Of a stretch of DNA of 64,000 nt, positions 44,076 through 52,495 are shown one piece after another. The stretch lies in contig NKIU01000005.1 of NCBI GenBank assembly GCA_002256245.1, forward strand, positions 62,001 to 126,000. Direction: 5' to 3'. The translations under genes were made by a program, and so were the position numbers. Under the pieces are notes generated by a model. That model was not told the origin of the DNA, searched no databases, and worked only from the letters and a program-made list of their open reading frames with translations. Source of the stretch: Pseudorhodobacter sp. PARRP1. GTDB lineage: Bacteria; Pseudomonadota; Alphaproteobacteria; Rhodobacterales; Rhodobacteraceae. Each line of letters begins with the position of its first letter. Position 1 is the stretch's first letter.

Positions 44076-45071
44076 ATGCTCGGACAGCGCTTTGCCACGC
44101 GGATCAACTCGTTTGCATCCAATGCCGCCGACTATTGGCCGGATTTGCACGGCAAGCCCTCGTTGGCCCAGATGGTCGCCCGTGCGGCGACGGTGGAGGG
44201 CTTGACGGAACTTGACCTGAACTATCCCGACCATGTGGGGGCTGACCCGCTCAAGGTGGCACAGATGGTGCGGGATGCTGGCCTTTCGGTGTCGGGCCTT
44301 GCGATGCGCTACTATACCAACCCGGCCTACAAGCGTGGCGCTTTCACCAACCCCGACCCCGTGGTGCGACGCGAGGCGATTGAGTTGACCAAGCGCGGCA
44401 TTGACGCGGCCCATGCGATGGGCGCGCCAATGATGACGCTGTGGCTGGGGCAGGATGGCTATGACTACGCCTTTCAGTGCGACTATACCGCACTGTGGGA
44501 GGCCGAGATCGCAGGCATCGCCGAAGTTTGCGCGCACAACCCTGACTGCTTGATTTCTATAGAATATAAGCCGAATGAGCCACGGTCTTATAGCCTGTTG
44601 AACGATGCTTCGACCACGCTGCTGGCGATTGCCGAAGTGGGGGCTGCCAACCTTGGCGTGACGCTGGATTTTGCCCATTCGCTTTATGCCGACGAACAGC
44701 CCGCTTTTGCCGCGTCACTGATTGCGCGCAAAAGCAAGCTGCTGGGCCTGCATCTGAACGACGGCTATGCCAAGCGGGATGATGGGCTGATGGTCGCCTC
44801 GGTGCATGAATTCGCCACGCTGGAATTGCTGCGCGAGGTGCATCGCGCGGGCTTTGACGGTGCCATCTATTTTGACACCTTCCCCGATGCGTCGGGCCTA
44901 GATCCGGTGGCCGAATGTGCCGCCAACATCCGCACCGTCCGCCGTCTGCTGGCGGCTGTTCAGGCCATGGAGGGCGACAACCGCCTGTCTCATGCGCAAT
45001 CTGCCCAAGACCCCGTCATTGCCCAGAACATCGCGCGGCTTGCTGCCGCCAAGGGGGCGCTGGCGGTCTGA
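44076..45071 (+). CDS. TIM-barrel sugar isomerase/epimerase
   Basis: A 331-residue protein of the xylose-isomerase-like TIM-barrel family. LTELDLNYPDHVG, the metal-ligand Glu in ISIEYKPNEPRSYS, NLGVTLDFAHSLYA, LLGLHLNDGYAKRDD and GAIYFDTFPDASG follow the order of strands with metal-binding residues at their ends. Related enzymes interconvert ketoses and aldoses or epimerise sugars and inosose. It opens a six-gene operon; GGAGAG lies before the ATG. The substrate is unknown but is presumably what the transporter brings in. Confidence 0.83.
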   Translation: MLGQRFATRINSFASNAADYWPDLHGKPSLAQMVARAATVEGLTELDLNYPDHVGADPLKVAQMVRDAGLSVSGLAMRYYTNPAYKRGAFTNPDPVVRREAIELTKRGIDAAHAMGAPMMTLWLGQDGYDYAFQCDYTALWEAEIAGIAEVCAHNPDCLISIEYKPNEPRSYSLLNDASTTLLAIAEVGAANLGVTLDFAHSLYADEQPAFAASLIARKSKLLGLHLNDGYAKRDDGLMVASVHEFATLELLREVHRAGFDGAIYFDTFPDASGLDPVAECAANIRTVRRLLAAVQAMEGDNRLSHAQSAQDPVIAQNIARLAAAKGALAV

Positions 45072-45116
45072 CTTTACAAAAAACTATCAATTCGTGTTGA
45101 AAACGGGAGGAACCAA

Positions 45117-46160
45117 ATGCAACACTTTCTGAAAGGCGCACTTGCCGCCAGCGTATTCGCCTTGTCGATGGGCGCGGCCCATGCCGACCTTGCCCCGCTG
45201 AATTCGGACTCTGAGCCGGACCGCATGGACTGGTCCGAGTTGGACGCCAAGTTCGGCGCGCTGGCGGCCCCGGCGGCTGGCACCAAGATCGGCGGGGTGT
45301 CCAAGACGCTGACCAACGAATACTGGCGCTCGCTTGGCCAAGGCTATCAGAATCTGGCTGACAAGCTGGGCGTGACGCTGGTTTATCAGGCCGCCGCCAA
45401 CGAAGGCGACCAACTGGGGCAGCTTTCCATCGCGGAAGACCTGATCAACCAAGGCTTCGCTGCCCTGCTGCTGTCACCGCAAACCGACGCCAACCTGATC
45501 CCGGCTGTGGAAAAGGCCAAGGCGGCTGGCATTCCGGTGCTGAACGTCAATGACGCGGTGATCCCGTCGGCCGAGCACTATGTCGGCAACGTGCAAAAGG
45601 GCAACGGCGTGAACGTCGCCAACTGGTTCATCACCAACCGTCCCGATGGCGGCAAGGTCGCCGTGATCGAGGGCCAGCCGGGTGTTTATGCCGCCGGTCA
45701 GCGCACCGCCGGTTTCACCGAGACCATCAACGCTGCGGGCAAGTTCGAAGTCGTGGCGTCCGTCCCGGCCAACTGGTCGCGTGAAGAGGCTTTCAATGCC
45801 GCCACCACCATCTTGCAACAATACCCCGACCTGATCGGTTTCTATGCCAACAACGACGGCATGGCGCTGGGTGTGGTCGAGGCTGTGAAGGCCGCGGGCA
45901 AGCAAGAACAGGTCGCCGTGTTCGGCACCGACGGGATTTCTGACGCCTATGCCGCCATCAAGGCAGGCGATCTGACCGGCACCGTGGACAGCTTCCCGGT
46001 TCTGACTGGCGAGATTGCGCTGGAAGTGTCGTTGCGTCTGATGGCGGGTCAGGCTCTGCCGCGCGTGGTGGCCACCCCGCAGGCGCTGATCACCAAGGAC
46101 AACGTGGACACCTATGCCACGACCGACATGGCGGCGTTGCGCGCGGCCCTGCTGAAGTGA
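45117..46160 (+). CDS. Periplasmic sugar-binding protein of an ABC importer
   Basis: A 347-residue type I periplasmic binding protein (ribose/galactose class). The signal peptide ends near GAAHA. The mature protein has the two-lobe pattern: VSKTLTNEYWRSLGQGYQNL, GFAALLLSPQTDANLIPAVE, AAGIPVLNVNDAVIP, GFYANNDGMALGVVEAVKAA and VAVFGTDGISDAYAAIKAG. It delivers a monosaccharide or polyol to the permease at 47705. It is followed by a hairpin with a short T-run (46170-46199) that could make its mRNA more abundant than the downstream genes. Confidence 0.92.
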   Translation: MQHFLKGALAASVFALSMGAAHADLAPLNSDSEPDRMDWSELDAKFGALAAPAAGTKIGGVSKTLTNEYWRSLGQGYQNLADKLGVTLVYQAAANEGDQLGQLSIAEDLINQGFAALLLSPQTDANLIPAVEKAKAAGIPVLNVNDAVIPSAEHYVGNVQKGNGVNVANWFITNRPDGGKVAVIEGQPGVYAAGQRTAGFTETINAAGKFEVVASVPANWSREEAFNAATTILQQYPDLIGFYANNDGMALGVVEAVKAAGKQEQVAVFGTDGISDAYAAIKAGDLTGTVDSFPVLTGEIALEVSLRLMAGQALPRVVATPQALITKDNVDTYATTDMAALRAALLK

Positions 46161-46169
46161 TCTGACTGG

Positions 46170-46199
46170 CCTGCCCGGACGCTCCTCCGGGCAGGTCTT
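46170..46199 (+). terminator. Intercistronic attenuator after the binding-protein gene
   Basis: CCTGCCCGGA/TCCGGGCAGG (46170-46179 with 46186-46195), 6-nt loop, then TCTTTT. It lies inside the operon, where such partial terminators raise binding protein over transporter levels. Confidence 0.7.
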
Positions 46200-46218
46200 T
46201 TCCTTGCGGATATCCCCC

Positions 46219-47697
46219 ATGACTTCCCGACTTTCCCTGACTGATGTGCAGAAATCCTTCGGCGTGACCAAGGTGCTGCATGGCGTGGCGCTGACCGTGC
46301 AGCCCGGCGAGGTCCATGGGCTGCTGGGCGAGAATGGCGCGGGCAAATCCACGCTGTTGAACATCCTCTCGGGCGTTTTGTCCTGCGATACTGGCAGAAT
46401 CGAGATTGACGGCCACGAGGTGCAGATTTCCGCGCCCCGCGATGCGACCGATGCCGGGATTGCGATGATCCATCAGGAACTGCAACAGGTGCCTGAGTTG
46501 ACCGTGGCGCAGAATATTTTCCTGGGCCATGCCCTGCGCAAGGGCCTGTTTGTGGATCGCGCGCGGCAAGAGGCCGAGGCGCGGCGGCTGCTGGCCTCGC
46601 TCGACCCCGCCATCGACGTGACCGCCCCGATCCGCAGCCTGCGCGTGGCGCAGCGGCAGATTGTCGAGATCGCCAAGGCGTTGCGGGCCAACGCGAAAAT
46701 CATCGCGATGGACGAGCCGACGTCTTCGCTGACCCCGGCAGAATTTGAAAAGCTGGTGGCGGTGATTGGGCGGCTGTCGGCGCAAGGGGTGTCGGTCATC
46801 TACGTCAGCCATAAGATGGACGAGGTGTTCCGCGTCTGCCAGACCGCCACCATCCTGCGCGATGGGCGGCTGATCGCGCAGGTGCCGATCCCGGCGACCC
46901 CGGTGTCGCAGGTGATCGAATTGATGGTGGGCCGCGAACTGGCGAAGTCGATGCACAATTCCTTTGCCACCACGCGCACGGTTCTGAAGGTTTCGGGCCT
47001 GTCGCGGGGCCGCGCCGTTCTGGACGCTGACTTTGAACTCCATGCCGGTGAAGTCCTTGGGATTGCCGGGCTTGTCGGCTCGGGCCGCACTGAACTGATG
47101 CGGCTGATTGCTGGCGTTGATCGCGCGGACAAGGGGCAGGTTGAGGTGGCAGGCCGGGCCATCGCCTCTGGCCCGCGCGCGCGGATCAAGGCGGGGCTGG
47201 GGCTGGTGCCAGAGGAGCGCAAGCGGGATGGCATCGTGCGCCAGCGTCCGGTGACGTCGAACATCGGCCTGCCCGCGATGCGGCAATTTTCAAGGCTGGG
47301 CCTGATCCGCAAGGGCATGCTGCGCGCCCGCTCGGAACAGTTGATGAAGGAAGTGAACCTGCGGCCCTTCGACGTCGCGCGCCCCATTGGCAGCTTTTCG
47401 GGGGGCAACCAGCAAAAGGCCATCATCGGGCGCTGGCTGGCGGCAGGGACCGAGATTTTCCTGTTCGACGAACCCACCCGCGGCATCGACGTGGGGGCCA
47501 AGGCTGAAATCTACGACCTGATCGAGAGGCTGGCAAAAGAGGGCAAGGCCGTCCTTTTCGTCTCGTCCGAACTGCCCGAGGTGATCCGCCTGGCCGACCG
47601 CGTGCTGGTCATGCGCGAGGGGCGGATCAGCGCCACGCTTGAGGCCACCGAGATCACCGAAGCCAATATCGCCCGCAACGCCATTCCGTCTTCCTGA
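46219..47697 (+). CDS. Sugar ABC transporter ATPase (two ABC domains)
   Basis: A 492-residue tandem ATPase of the RbsA/MglA class. Domain 1 has Walker A in GLLGENGAGKSTLLN and Walker B in IIAMDEPTSSLT; its signature is degenerate (RVAQRQIVEIAKAL), as in the class. Domain 2 has a degenerate Walker A (LVGSGRTELMRLI) but a clear signature (SFSGGNQQKAIIGRWL) and Walker B (EIFLFDEPTRGIDVGAK). It powers import with the permease that starts 7 bp after it. The ATG at 46219 is preferred to a TTG at 46204. Confidence 0.93.
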   Translation: MTSRLSLTDVQKSFGVTKVLHGVALTVQPGEVHGLLGENGAGKSTLLNILSGVLSCDTGRIEIDGHEVQISAPRDATDAGIAMIHQELQQVPELTVAQNIFLGHALRKGLFVDRARQEAEARRLLASLDPAIDVTAPIRSLRVAQRQIVEIAKALRANAKIIAMDEPTSSLTPAEFEKLVAVIGRLSAQGVSVIYVSHKMDEVFRVCQTATILRDGRLIAQVPIPATPVSQVIELMVGRELAKSMHNSFATTRTVLKVSGLSRGRAVLDADFELHAGEVLGIAGLVGSGRTELMRLIAGVDRADKGQVEVAGRAIASGPRARIKAGLGLVPEERKRDGIVRQRPVTSNIGLPAMRQFSRLGLIRKGMLRARSEQLMKEVNLRPFDVARPIGSFSGGNQQKAIIGRWLAAGTEIFLFDEPTRGIDVGAKAEIYDLIERLAKEGKAVLFVSSELPEVIRLADRVLVMREGRISATLEATEITEANIARNAIPSS

Positions 47698-47704
47698 GGG
47701 TCCA

Positions 47705-48661
47705 ATGAACACCATCTTCAAAAGCATCAAGTTCCGCGATGCGGGCACCCTGATCGGGTTGATCCTGATTTCCGTCGTGTTCGCCAGCCTGTCGCCAACC
47801 TTTCTGACGGCACCAAACCTGCTGAACGTGTTGCAGCAATCTTCGATCAACGCCTGTATCGCGCTTGGGATGACGCTGGTGATCATTTCGGGCGGGATTG
47901 ACCTGTCGGTGGGGCCAGTGGCGGCCCTGACTGCCATTCTGGGCGCGGCGATGATGGTGGCGGGCGTCCCGGTGCCGCTGGCCATTTTGGGTGCCCTTGC
48001 GGCAGGCGCGGCCTGCGGGTTCGTCAATGGCGCGTTGATCGCCTGGGGTGGCTTGCAGCCGTTCATCGTCACGCTGGGGGGCCTGTCACTCTACCGCGCA
48101 CTGGCGCTGATCTACACCGGAGGCCAGCCGATCTTTGGCCTGCCCGACAGCTTTCGCGCGCTGACCAACGGCACTTTGGCAGGCATCCCCACCCCGGTCA
48201 TCATCGTGGCCGTGCTGGCGATCGTGGCGTGGGTTATCCTGAACAAGACCCCGTTGGGCGAGTATTTCATGGCCATCGGCGGCAACCCCGAGGCCGCCCG
48301 CATCGCCGGGGTTCCGGTGGTGCTGACCAAGCTTGCCGCCTACATGATCTCGGGCTTCATGGCCGCGGTTGCTGCGATGATCCTGATTGGCCGGCTGGGT
48401 GCGGCCGAACCCACCATGGGCACGCTGTGGGAGTTGGATGCCATCGCGGCCTCGGCCATCGGTGGGGCAAGCCTGATGGGCGGGCGTGGCAGCATCCCCG
48501 GCACGCTGATCGGCTGCATCATTCTGGGCACGCTGCGCAACGGGCTGACGCTTTTGAACGTGCAGGCCTTCTACCAGTTGCTTGCCACCGGTATCATCAT
48601 CATTGTCGCCATGCTGATCGACAAGTTCGCATCGGGCGCAGGTGGTGGAAAACAGGGGTAA
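47705..48661 (+). CDS. Sugar ABC transporter permease, RbsC-like
   Basis: A 318-residue inner-membrane protein with eight to ten helices. ALGMTLVIISGGIDLSVGPV is the signature segment of RbsC-type permeases, and EYFMAIGGNPEAARIAGVPV is the EAA-like loop that contacts the ATPase. GGASLMGGRGSIPGTLIGC is also typical. It forms the channel of the importer with the ATPase upstream. The RpiR-family gene follows after 2 bp. Confidence 0.93.
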   Translation: MNTIFKSIKFRDAGTLIGLILISVVFASLSPTFLTAPNLLNVLQQSSINACIALGMTLVIISGGIDLSVGPVAALTAILGAAMMVAGVPVPLAILGALAAGAACGFVNGALIAWGGLQPFIVTLGGLSLYRALALIYTGGQPIFGLPDSFRALTNGTLAGIPTPVIIVAVLAIVAWVILNKTPLGEYFMAIGGNPEAARIAGVPVVLTKLAAYMISGFMAAVAAMILIGRLGAAEPTMGTLWELDAIAASAIGGASLMGGRGSIPGTLIGCIILGTLRNGLTLLNVQAFYQLLATGIIIIVAMLIDKFASGAGGGKQG

Positions 48662-48663
48662 AG

Positions 48664-49518
48664 ATGGGTGATCCAAGGGCCGTGGGCGCGCAAATCCGGA
48701 TGAAGCTGCCAAGCCTGACGCCTTTGGAGGGCAAGGTGGCCGCCGATATCCTTGCCCGCAAGGATATTGATGAGACAACGCCCTTGCGCGAGATCGCCGA
48801 GAAATCGTCGGTGTCTGAGGCGATGGTGGTCAAGGTGGCCAAAAAGCTGGGCTTCGACGGGTTCCGCGACTTCCGGCAGGGGCTGGTGGACTACTACCGC
48901 TCTGATACCGCCAGCCTGCATGCCGAGATTGGTGAGGCGGATACGGCTGGGGAGATCGTCCAGAAGGTGTTCCGCACCGCGATGCAGGCTTTGGAGGAAA
49001 CCTTCGCCATTCTGGATCTTGAGGCGTTTGACCGGGCGGCAGATTATCTGGCGGGGGCCAAGCAACGGGATTTCTACGGGCTGGGTGGGTCGGCGCAGAT
49101 TGCGCGGGATGTCAGCCACAAGTTCCTGCGGATTGGCATTCGAACCTCGGTTTTCGATGACGCGCATATGATGATGATGTCGGCGGCGCTGCTGGGGCCC
49201 GATGATGTGGCGGTTGCCTTTTCACATTCGGGATCGACCGCCGCCGTGCTGGAAGCGGCCGAGTTGGCCCGGCGCAATGGGGCGCGGACGATTGCCGTCA
49301 CAAACTACCCGGAAAGCCCGCTGGCGCGGCTGGTTGACGTGGTGTTGTGCTCTACCGCGCAGAATTCACCGCTGTTGGGAGAGAACGCCACCGCGCGCAT
49401 CGCGCAGTTGAACCTGCTTGATGCGCTGTTCGTGGCGGTCGCGCAGCGTGACCGCAATGCCGCCGATGCCAACCTGAACCGCACCATGCGCGCGGTCCAA
49501 TCCAAACGCAGATTGTGA
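48664..49518 (+). CDS. RpiR-family transcriptional regulator
   Basis: A 284-residue regulator. The N-terminal helix-turn-helix (LREIAEKSSVSEAMVVKVAK) is followed by KLGFDGFRDFRQGL, the family hallmark. The C-terminal SIS domain (FYGLGGSAQIARDVSHKFLR, AVAFSHSGSTAAVLEAAELA) binds a phosphosugar. It is encoded inside the sugar operon between permease and kinase, so it probably senses the phosphorylated sugar and acts at the inverted repeat at 44033. The E. coli allose operon also pairs an RpiR-type regulator with an RbsC-type transporter. Confidence 0.9.
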   Translation: MGDPRAVGAQIRMKLPSLTPLEGKVAADILARKDIDETTPLREIAEKSSVSEAMVVKVAKKLGFDGFRDFRQGLVDYYRSDTASLHAEIGEADTAGEIVQKVFRTAMQALEETFAILDLEAFDRAADYLAGAKQRDFYGLGGSAQIARDVSHKFLRIGIRTSVFDDAHMMMMSAALLGPDDVAVAFSHSGSTAAVLEAAELARRNGARTIAVTNYPESPLARLVDVVLCSTAQNSPLLGENATARIAQLNLLDALFVAVAQRDRNAADANLNRTMRAVQSKRRL

Positions 49519-49525
49519 GACAGCC

Positions 49526-50416
49526 ATGACCTCCGCCCCGCCTATCGTTCTGACTGTCGGAAGCCTGCACTACGACATCATGGTCGAGGCCGACCATCTG
49601 CCGCGCAAGGACGAGACGGCGATAGGCTCGCGGTGGTTTCCCAAATTCGGCGGCAAGGGCGGCAATCAGGCGGTGGCAGCGGCTATGGCGGGGGCGTCCA
49701 GCCGCATGGTTGGCGCTGTGGGCGATGACGGATTTGGCAGTTTCCTGCGCGCCAATCTGACCAAGGGCGGCGTCGAGGATGGTTTTGTAGCGACCGTGCC
49801 GGGGGTCGGTTCGGGCATGAGCGTGGCCATTCAGGATGCGGACGGCGACTATGCTGCGACCATCGTATCGGGGGCCAACCTGCACATCTCGGCCAAGGCG
49901 CTGGCGGATGATGCGCTGTGGGATGGTGTCAAAGTGCTGGTCCTGCAGAATGAGGTGCCCGAGGCGGTGAACCTTGCCGCAGCGTCCCAAGCGCGCCTGC
50001 GCGGTGTGCGCACCGTGTTGAACGCAGCACCCTGGCGCAGCCTTGGTGATGGGTTGCGGCAGCTTGTCGATATTCTGGTGGTCAACGCCGTTGAGGCCGA
50101 GATGATGGGCACGGCACCGGTCTGCTGTTTGCCAGGCGCTGCCGAGGCTGCCAAGCTTCTGGCGGATCAGTTCGAAACCGTGATCGTCACCGCAGGCAGC
50201 AAAGGGCTGGCGGCCTGGGGCGCCCATGACGAGCGTCTGCAACTGCCCGCTGAAAAGGTCGCGGCCATCAGCAGCCATGGCGCCGGCGACGCTTTCATCG
50301 GCACTCTGGCGGCGCAGCTGGCGGTGGGATGCGACCTCGCAGAGGCCTGTCGCGCCGCGTCTTCGGCTGCGGCACGGCATGTGGCGGGAATACGGCCTGA
50401 GGGCACCGGGGTGTAG
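49526..50416 (+). CDS. PfkB/ribokinase-family sugar kinase
   Basis: A 296-residue kinase. FGGKGGNQAVAAAMAG is the ribokinase substrate-binding signature, TVIVTAGSKGLAAWG lies before the nucleotide site, and SSHGAGDAFIGTLAAQL contains the GAGD anion hole and catalytic Asp. It should phosphorylate the imported sugar. It closes the operon, 7 bp after the regulator. Just after its stop the sequence turns into non-coding remnant and then the second ilvE repeat. The substrate is unknown. Confidence 0.9.
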   Translation: MTSAPPIVLTVGSLHYDIMVEADHLPRKDETAIGSRWFPKFGGKGGNQAVAAAMAGASSRMVGAVGDDGFGSFLRANLTKGGVEDGFVATVPGVGSGMSVAIQDADGDYAATIVSGANLHISAKALADDALWDGVKVLVLQNEVPEAVNLAAASQARLRGVRTVLNAAPWRSLGDGLRQLVDILVVNAVEAEMMGTAPVCCLPGAAEAAKLLADQFETVIVTAGSKGLAAWGAHDERLQLPAEKVAAISSHGAGDAFIGTLAAQLAVGCDLAEACRAASSAAARHVAGIRPEGTGV

Positions 50417-50590
50417 GCTTAACTTCTGGGCCTGTGCTGTGACGGGTCGCCGGACACGCGCGGTTGACGTTCGGCTTCAAGGCAAAGCCCACCGCCAGCG
50501 GCAGGATGCTGTGGTCGGTCGGGTGCAAGAGGCGGCAGGCCTTGCGCAGGCGGTGTGCGCTGACGATTTGCGGCAGGTTCATCGCTTTGA
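50417..50590. other. Remnant sequence, no intact gene
   Basis: About 170 bp between the kinase stop and the ilvE remnant. A short minus-strand frame (reading LPQIVSAHRLRKACRLLHPT) is open but has no known relative, and the plus strand has a stop directly before the ilvE-like part. It may hold debris from the event that made the repeats. Confidence 0.4.
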
Positions 50591-50704
50591 TCCGGCACGG
50601 CGGTGGAGGTGGTGTCGGTTGGGCAGATCGGGGACTGTGGCTTTGAAGTTGGGGCGCTGACTTTGGAGGTGGCCAGCAGCTATGAAAAGGCGGTGCGGGC
50701 CTGA
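50591..50704 (+). pseudogene. ilvE 3'-end remnant
   Basis: About 38 codons that repeat the C-terminus of the ilvE gene at 42679: it reads VGQIGDCGFEVGALTLEVAS against VGQIGDYGFEVGALTLDVAS, then SYEKAVRA and the same stop. The frame is closed by TGA immediately upstream (50588-50590) and no start is available, so it is not a gene. Differences are mostly silent or conservative, suggesting it came from another ilvE, for example that of a donor strain. Confidence 0.85.
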
Positions 50705-50843
50705 GGGGTTTGAGGGCTGGTTTTGGAGAGACTGGGGAAGGTCCCAACTCGGGACCTTTTTTATGTGTTTAGAGTCAGTGGGTTAGTGGTGTGGTTTTAA
50801 GGATTTGTTAAGGATTGGGGGTTCGGAGGTTCCTGTTTGGGGT
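50593..50843 (+). repeat. Direct repeat, right copy: ilvE 3' end plus terminator
   Basis: The partner of 43434-43684, offset by exactly 7159 bp. After 50843 the two sequences diverge completely. The duplicated terminator hairpin is at 50738-50762. Confidence 0.9.
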
Positions 50844-50956
50844 CAGCTATTCGGCTTAGATAAACGGCTGCTATGAGCCCATTGCGTCCGGTCGGGTGAA
50901 AGCCGATACTTCTCTTGCAAATTACAATCCCACTTCACAAACGCCACAGAACTCCA

Positions 50957-51319
50957 ATGAAATATGAGGCTGCCGAGGCACTGTCAGAACAGGAGATCAT
51001 TGATCGCCTTCATCAGGCGCAACACGACGACGAGATAATCCGCACCCTTGTTTCAGCCGTTTTCTACACTGAGACGGACTTCGCGGGGCGTTTGCTGCTA
51101 AGCGCCTTTGAACGAATTGATTTTTCCAGCAGACGCATTCTGGCTAACGTCGTAACCAGCTTTATGCAAATGCATAGAACCGCCTTTTTGGCAGATGAGT
51201 TTTTAGCCGAGCTACGTAAGAGCGGTTCAGACGTTGAAGCGATGATTGGGAGCATAGAGGAAATTGAGGAGTTTCGCTCTTTGTTTGTCGCAAGGTCCTC
51301 CCACTTGCGAGATCAATGA
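50957..51319 (+). CDS. Hypothetical all-helical protein, foreign-looking
   Basis: A 120-residue acidic protein, start MKYEAAEALSEQEIIDRLHQ. It appears almost wholly helical, with repeating ERIDFSSRRILANVV and QMHRTAFLADEFLAEL segments that recall HEAT-like polymorphic-toxin immunity proteins, though I cannot name a family. Its codons are clearly richer in A and T than neighbouring genes (GAA, ATT, AAT, TTT), a sign of transfer. It lies just beyond the right ilvE repeat, alone, with no toxin gene visible beside it. Confidence 0.6.
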   Translation: MKYEAAEALSEQEIIDRLHQAQHDDEIIRTLVSAVFYTETDFAGRLLLSAFERIDFSSRRILANVVTSFMQMHRTAFLADEFLAELRKSGSDVEAMIGSIEEIEEFRSLFVARSSHLRDQ

Positions 51320-51592
51320 CCGTCCGCTTCGTCCACACAGCGGTCACTCAGCACTTGATGCGTCCACCGGTAACGGTATCTCGAACCTGCCCGCTCCTGC
51401 CCGCAACAACGCGCTTTGGCGTCGCTGGGATGCGTCCGACCTTCGCCCGTGAGGGCGCGGGGCGCGGGGGCCGCTGGGATCGGGGGGTTGAGGCGTAGGG
51501 TGCTTAGAACCGGCGTGGACGCGCCGTCTTGGGGGCGGGGGCGGCCGTGTGATGCGCTTGGCTGTGCCGCTTCACGGGCTTGGTTGGGCGAT
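51320..51592. other. Intergenic, no supported gene
   Basis: About 270 bp with GC-rich low-complexity sequence in its right half. Open frames occur in several phases but none has a good start, ribosome site or recognisable product. Confidence 0.4.
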
Positions 51593-51772
51593 TTAAGCCT
51601 GCTGGCCGCGGGCGATGCGCAGGAAGTGTTGCAGGCGTTTGGCGTCATCGGTGGTTTGCGGGCGCTGGTGCAGGGCGCGGGGGGCGGCGGAGGGGCTGTG
51701 CTCTAGCCGCAGGAAGTTTTTCACGCGGCTGCCTGTGGGTGCGGTGCGGTGATCGGCGCGGTGTTTGGTCAT
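51593..51772 (-). CDS. Small basic protein of unknown function (59 residues)
   Basis: An ATG at 51772 with GGAGG five bases upstream opens a 59-codon frame ending TAA at 51593. The product starts MTKHRADHRTAPTGSRVKNF and ends LQHFLRIARGQQA; it is basic, His- and Arg-rich and has no membrane segment. The good ribosome site and codon use like that of its neighbours are the reasons to accept it. It may be a conserved small protein of the family; no function can be given. Confidence 0.5.
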   Translation of the reverse strand: MTKHRADHRTAPTGSRVKNFLRLEHSPSAAPRALHQRPQTTDDAKRLQHFLRIARGQQA

Positions 51773-51986
51773 CGAAGCCTCCGGTTGCGACGCGAGTTGC
51801 GGGGCTATGGTAGCACGCCTGGCGGCATGTCCCTAGCGGATGCGCGGCGGGAAGGCGGGGTTTGGCTGATGGGGCGCGGTTGAAGCCTTGGGTCGGGCCG
51901 TGTGGTGCAAGGCTGGGCGGGGACTTTGCGCGGTCAGGCTTGTGGCCTGGGGTCGGGTTATCGGGGAAGACCACTACATGTTGTGG
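51773..51986. other. Intergenic, no supported gene
   Basis: About 210 bp between the small ORF and the DUF1294 gene, both leftward. It presumably holds the small gene's promoter. I see no other feature. Confidence 0.35.
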
Positions 51987-52427
51987 TCAGGGCGCGTCTG
52001 CGTCGCTGCCGGGGCCGAAGCGACGCGGCAGGGCGGGGGCTTCGGGGGTGGCAGAGGTTGCGAACAGGCCCTGCGCATGGCTGGTGACATAGGTGGAGAT
52101 TTTGTCCCATGTCAGATCCGATTGCAGGACCAGCGCGGTGGCGACAAGGCCGGGCAGCACCAGCACGGACAGGTTCAGCAGCAGGCCGAACGGCTGTTTG
52201 CGGGTTTTGTGGCGCAGGCGGTGTTGCGCGATTTTGGCCCCCAGCCAGCCGCCCAAAGTGGCAAGGATCAGCAGGCTCCGCTCGGGGATGCGGCCTTGGG
52301 CGTTGGTGGCGCGGGATTTGTCCACCGCGAAGGCGGTATAGGCCAGGCCGTTGGCCAGCAGGATATAGCCCGCAAGGCAAAGGGCTGCGAAGGCGGTGGT
52401 GCCGGGGGTGAGGAATGCTGTGATCAT
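51987..52427 (-). CDS. DUF1294 membrane protein
   Basis: A 146-residue protein. YTAFAVDKSRATNAQGRIPE followed by RSLLILATLGGWLGAKIAQH and RLRHKTRKQPF is the DUF1294 signature; three to four membrane helices are expected (residues 10-30, 55-72 and 85-103 are hydrophobic). The C-terminal 40 residues are an Ala/Pro-rich soluble tail not typical of the family core. Function unknown. It is 68 bp downstream of the SDR gene on the same strand. Confidence 0.82.
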   Translation of the reverse strand: MITAFLTPGTTAFAALCLAGYILLANGLAYTAFAVDKSRATNAQGRIPERSLLILATLGGWLGAKIAQHRLRHKTRKQPFGLLLNLSVLVLPGLVATALVLQSDLTWDKISTYVTSHAQGLFATSATPEAPALPRRFGPGSDADAP

Positions 52428-52495
52428 GCCGCCAGTGTGGCTGCCGAACGTGGCGGGATTTCGGCGGCATCGGGGCCGAATGGCGAAGATGCGGC

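Noticed and set aside
43546-50413. Classic integrative island with integrase and tRNA attachment site
   Set aside because: No integrase, transposase or tRNA gene is present; the flanking repeats are 250 bp with 10 percent divergence, unlike an att duplication.
50295-50747. Minus-strand frame across the kinase end and the ilvE remnant
   Set aside because: It spans a real gene, remnant DNA and the duplicated repeat, so it cannot be an original coding unit; no known family.
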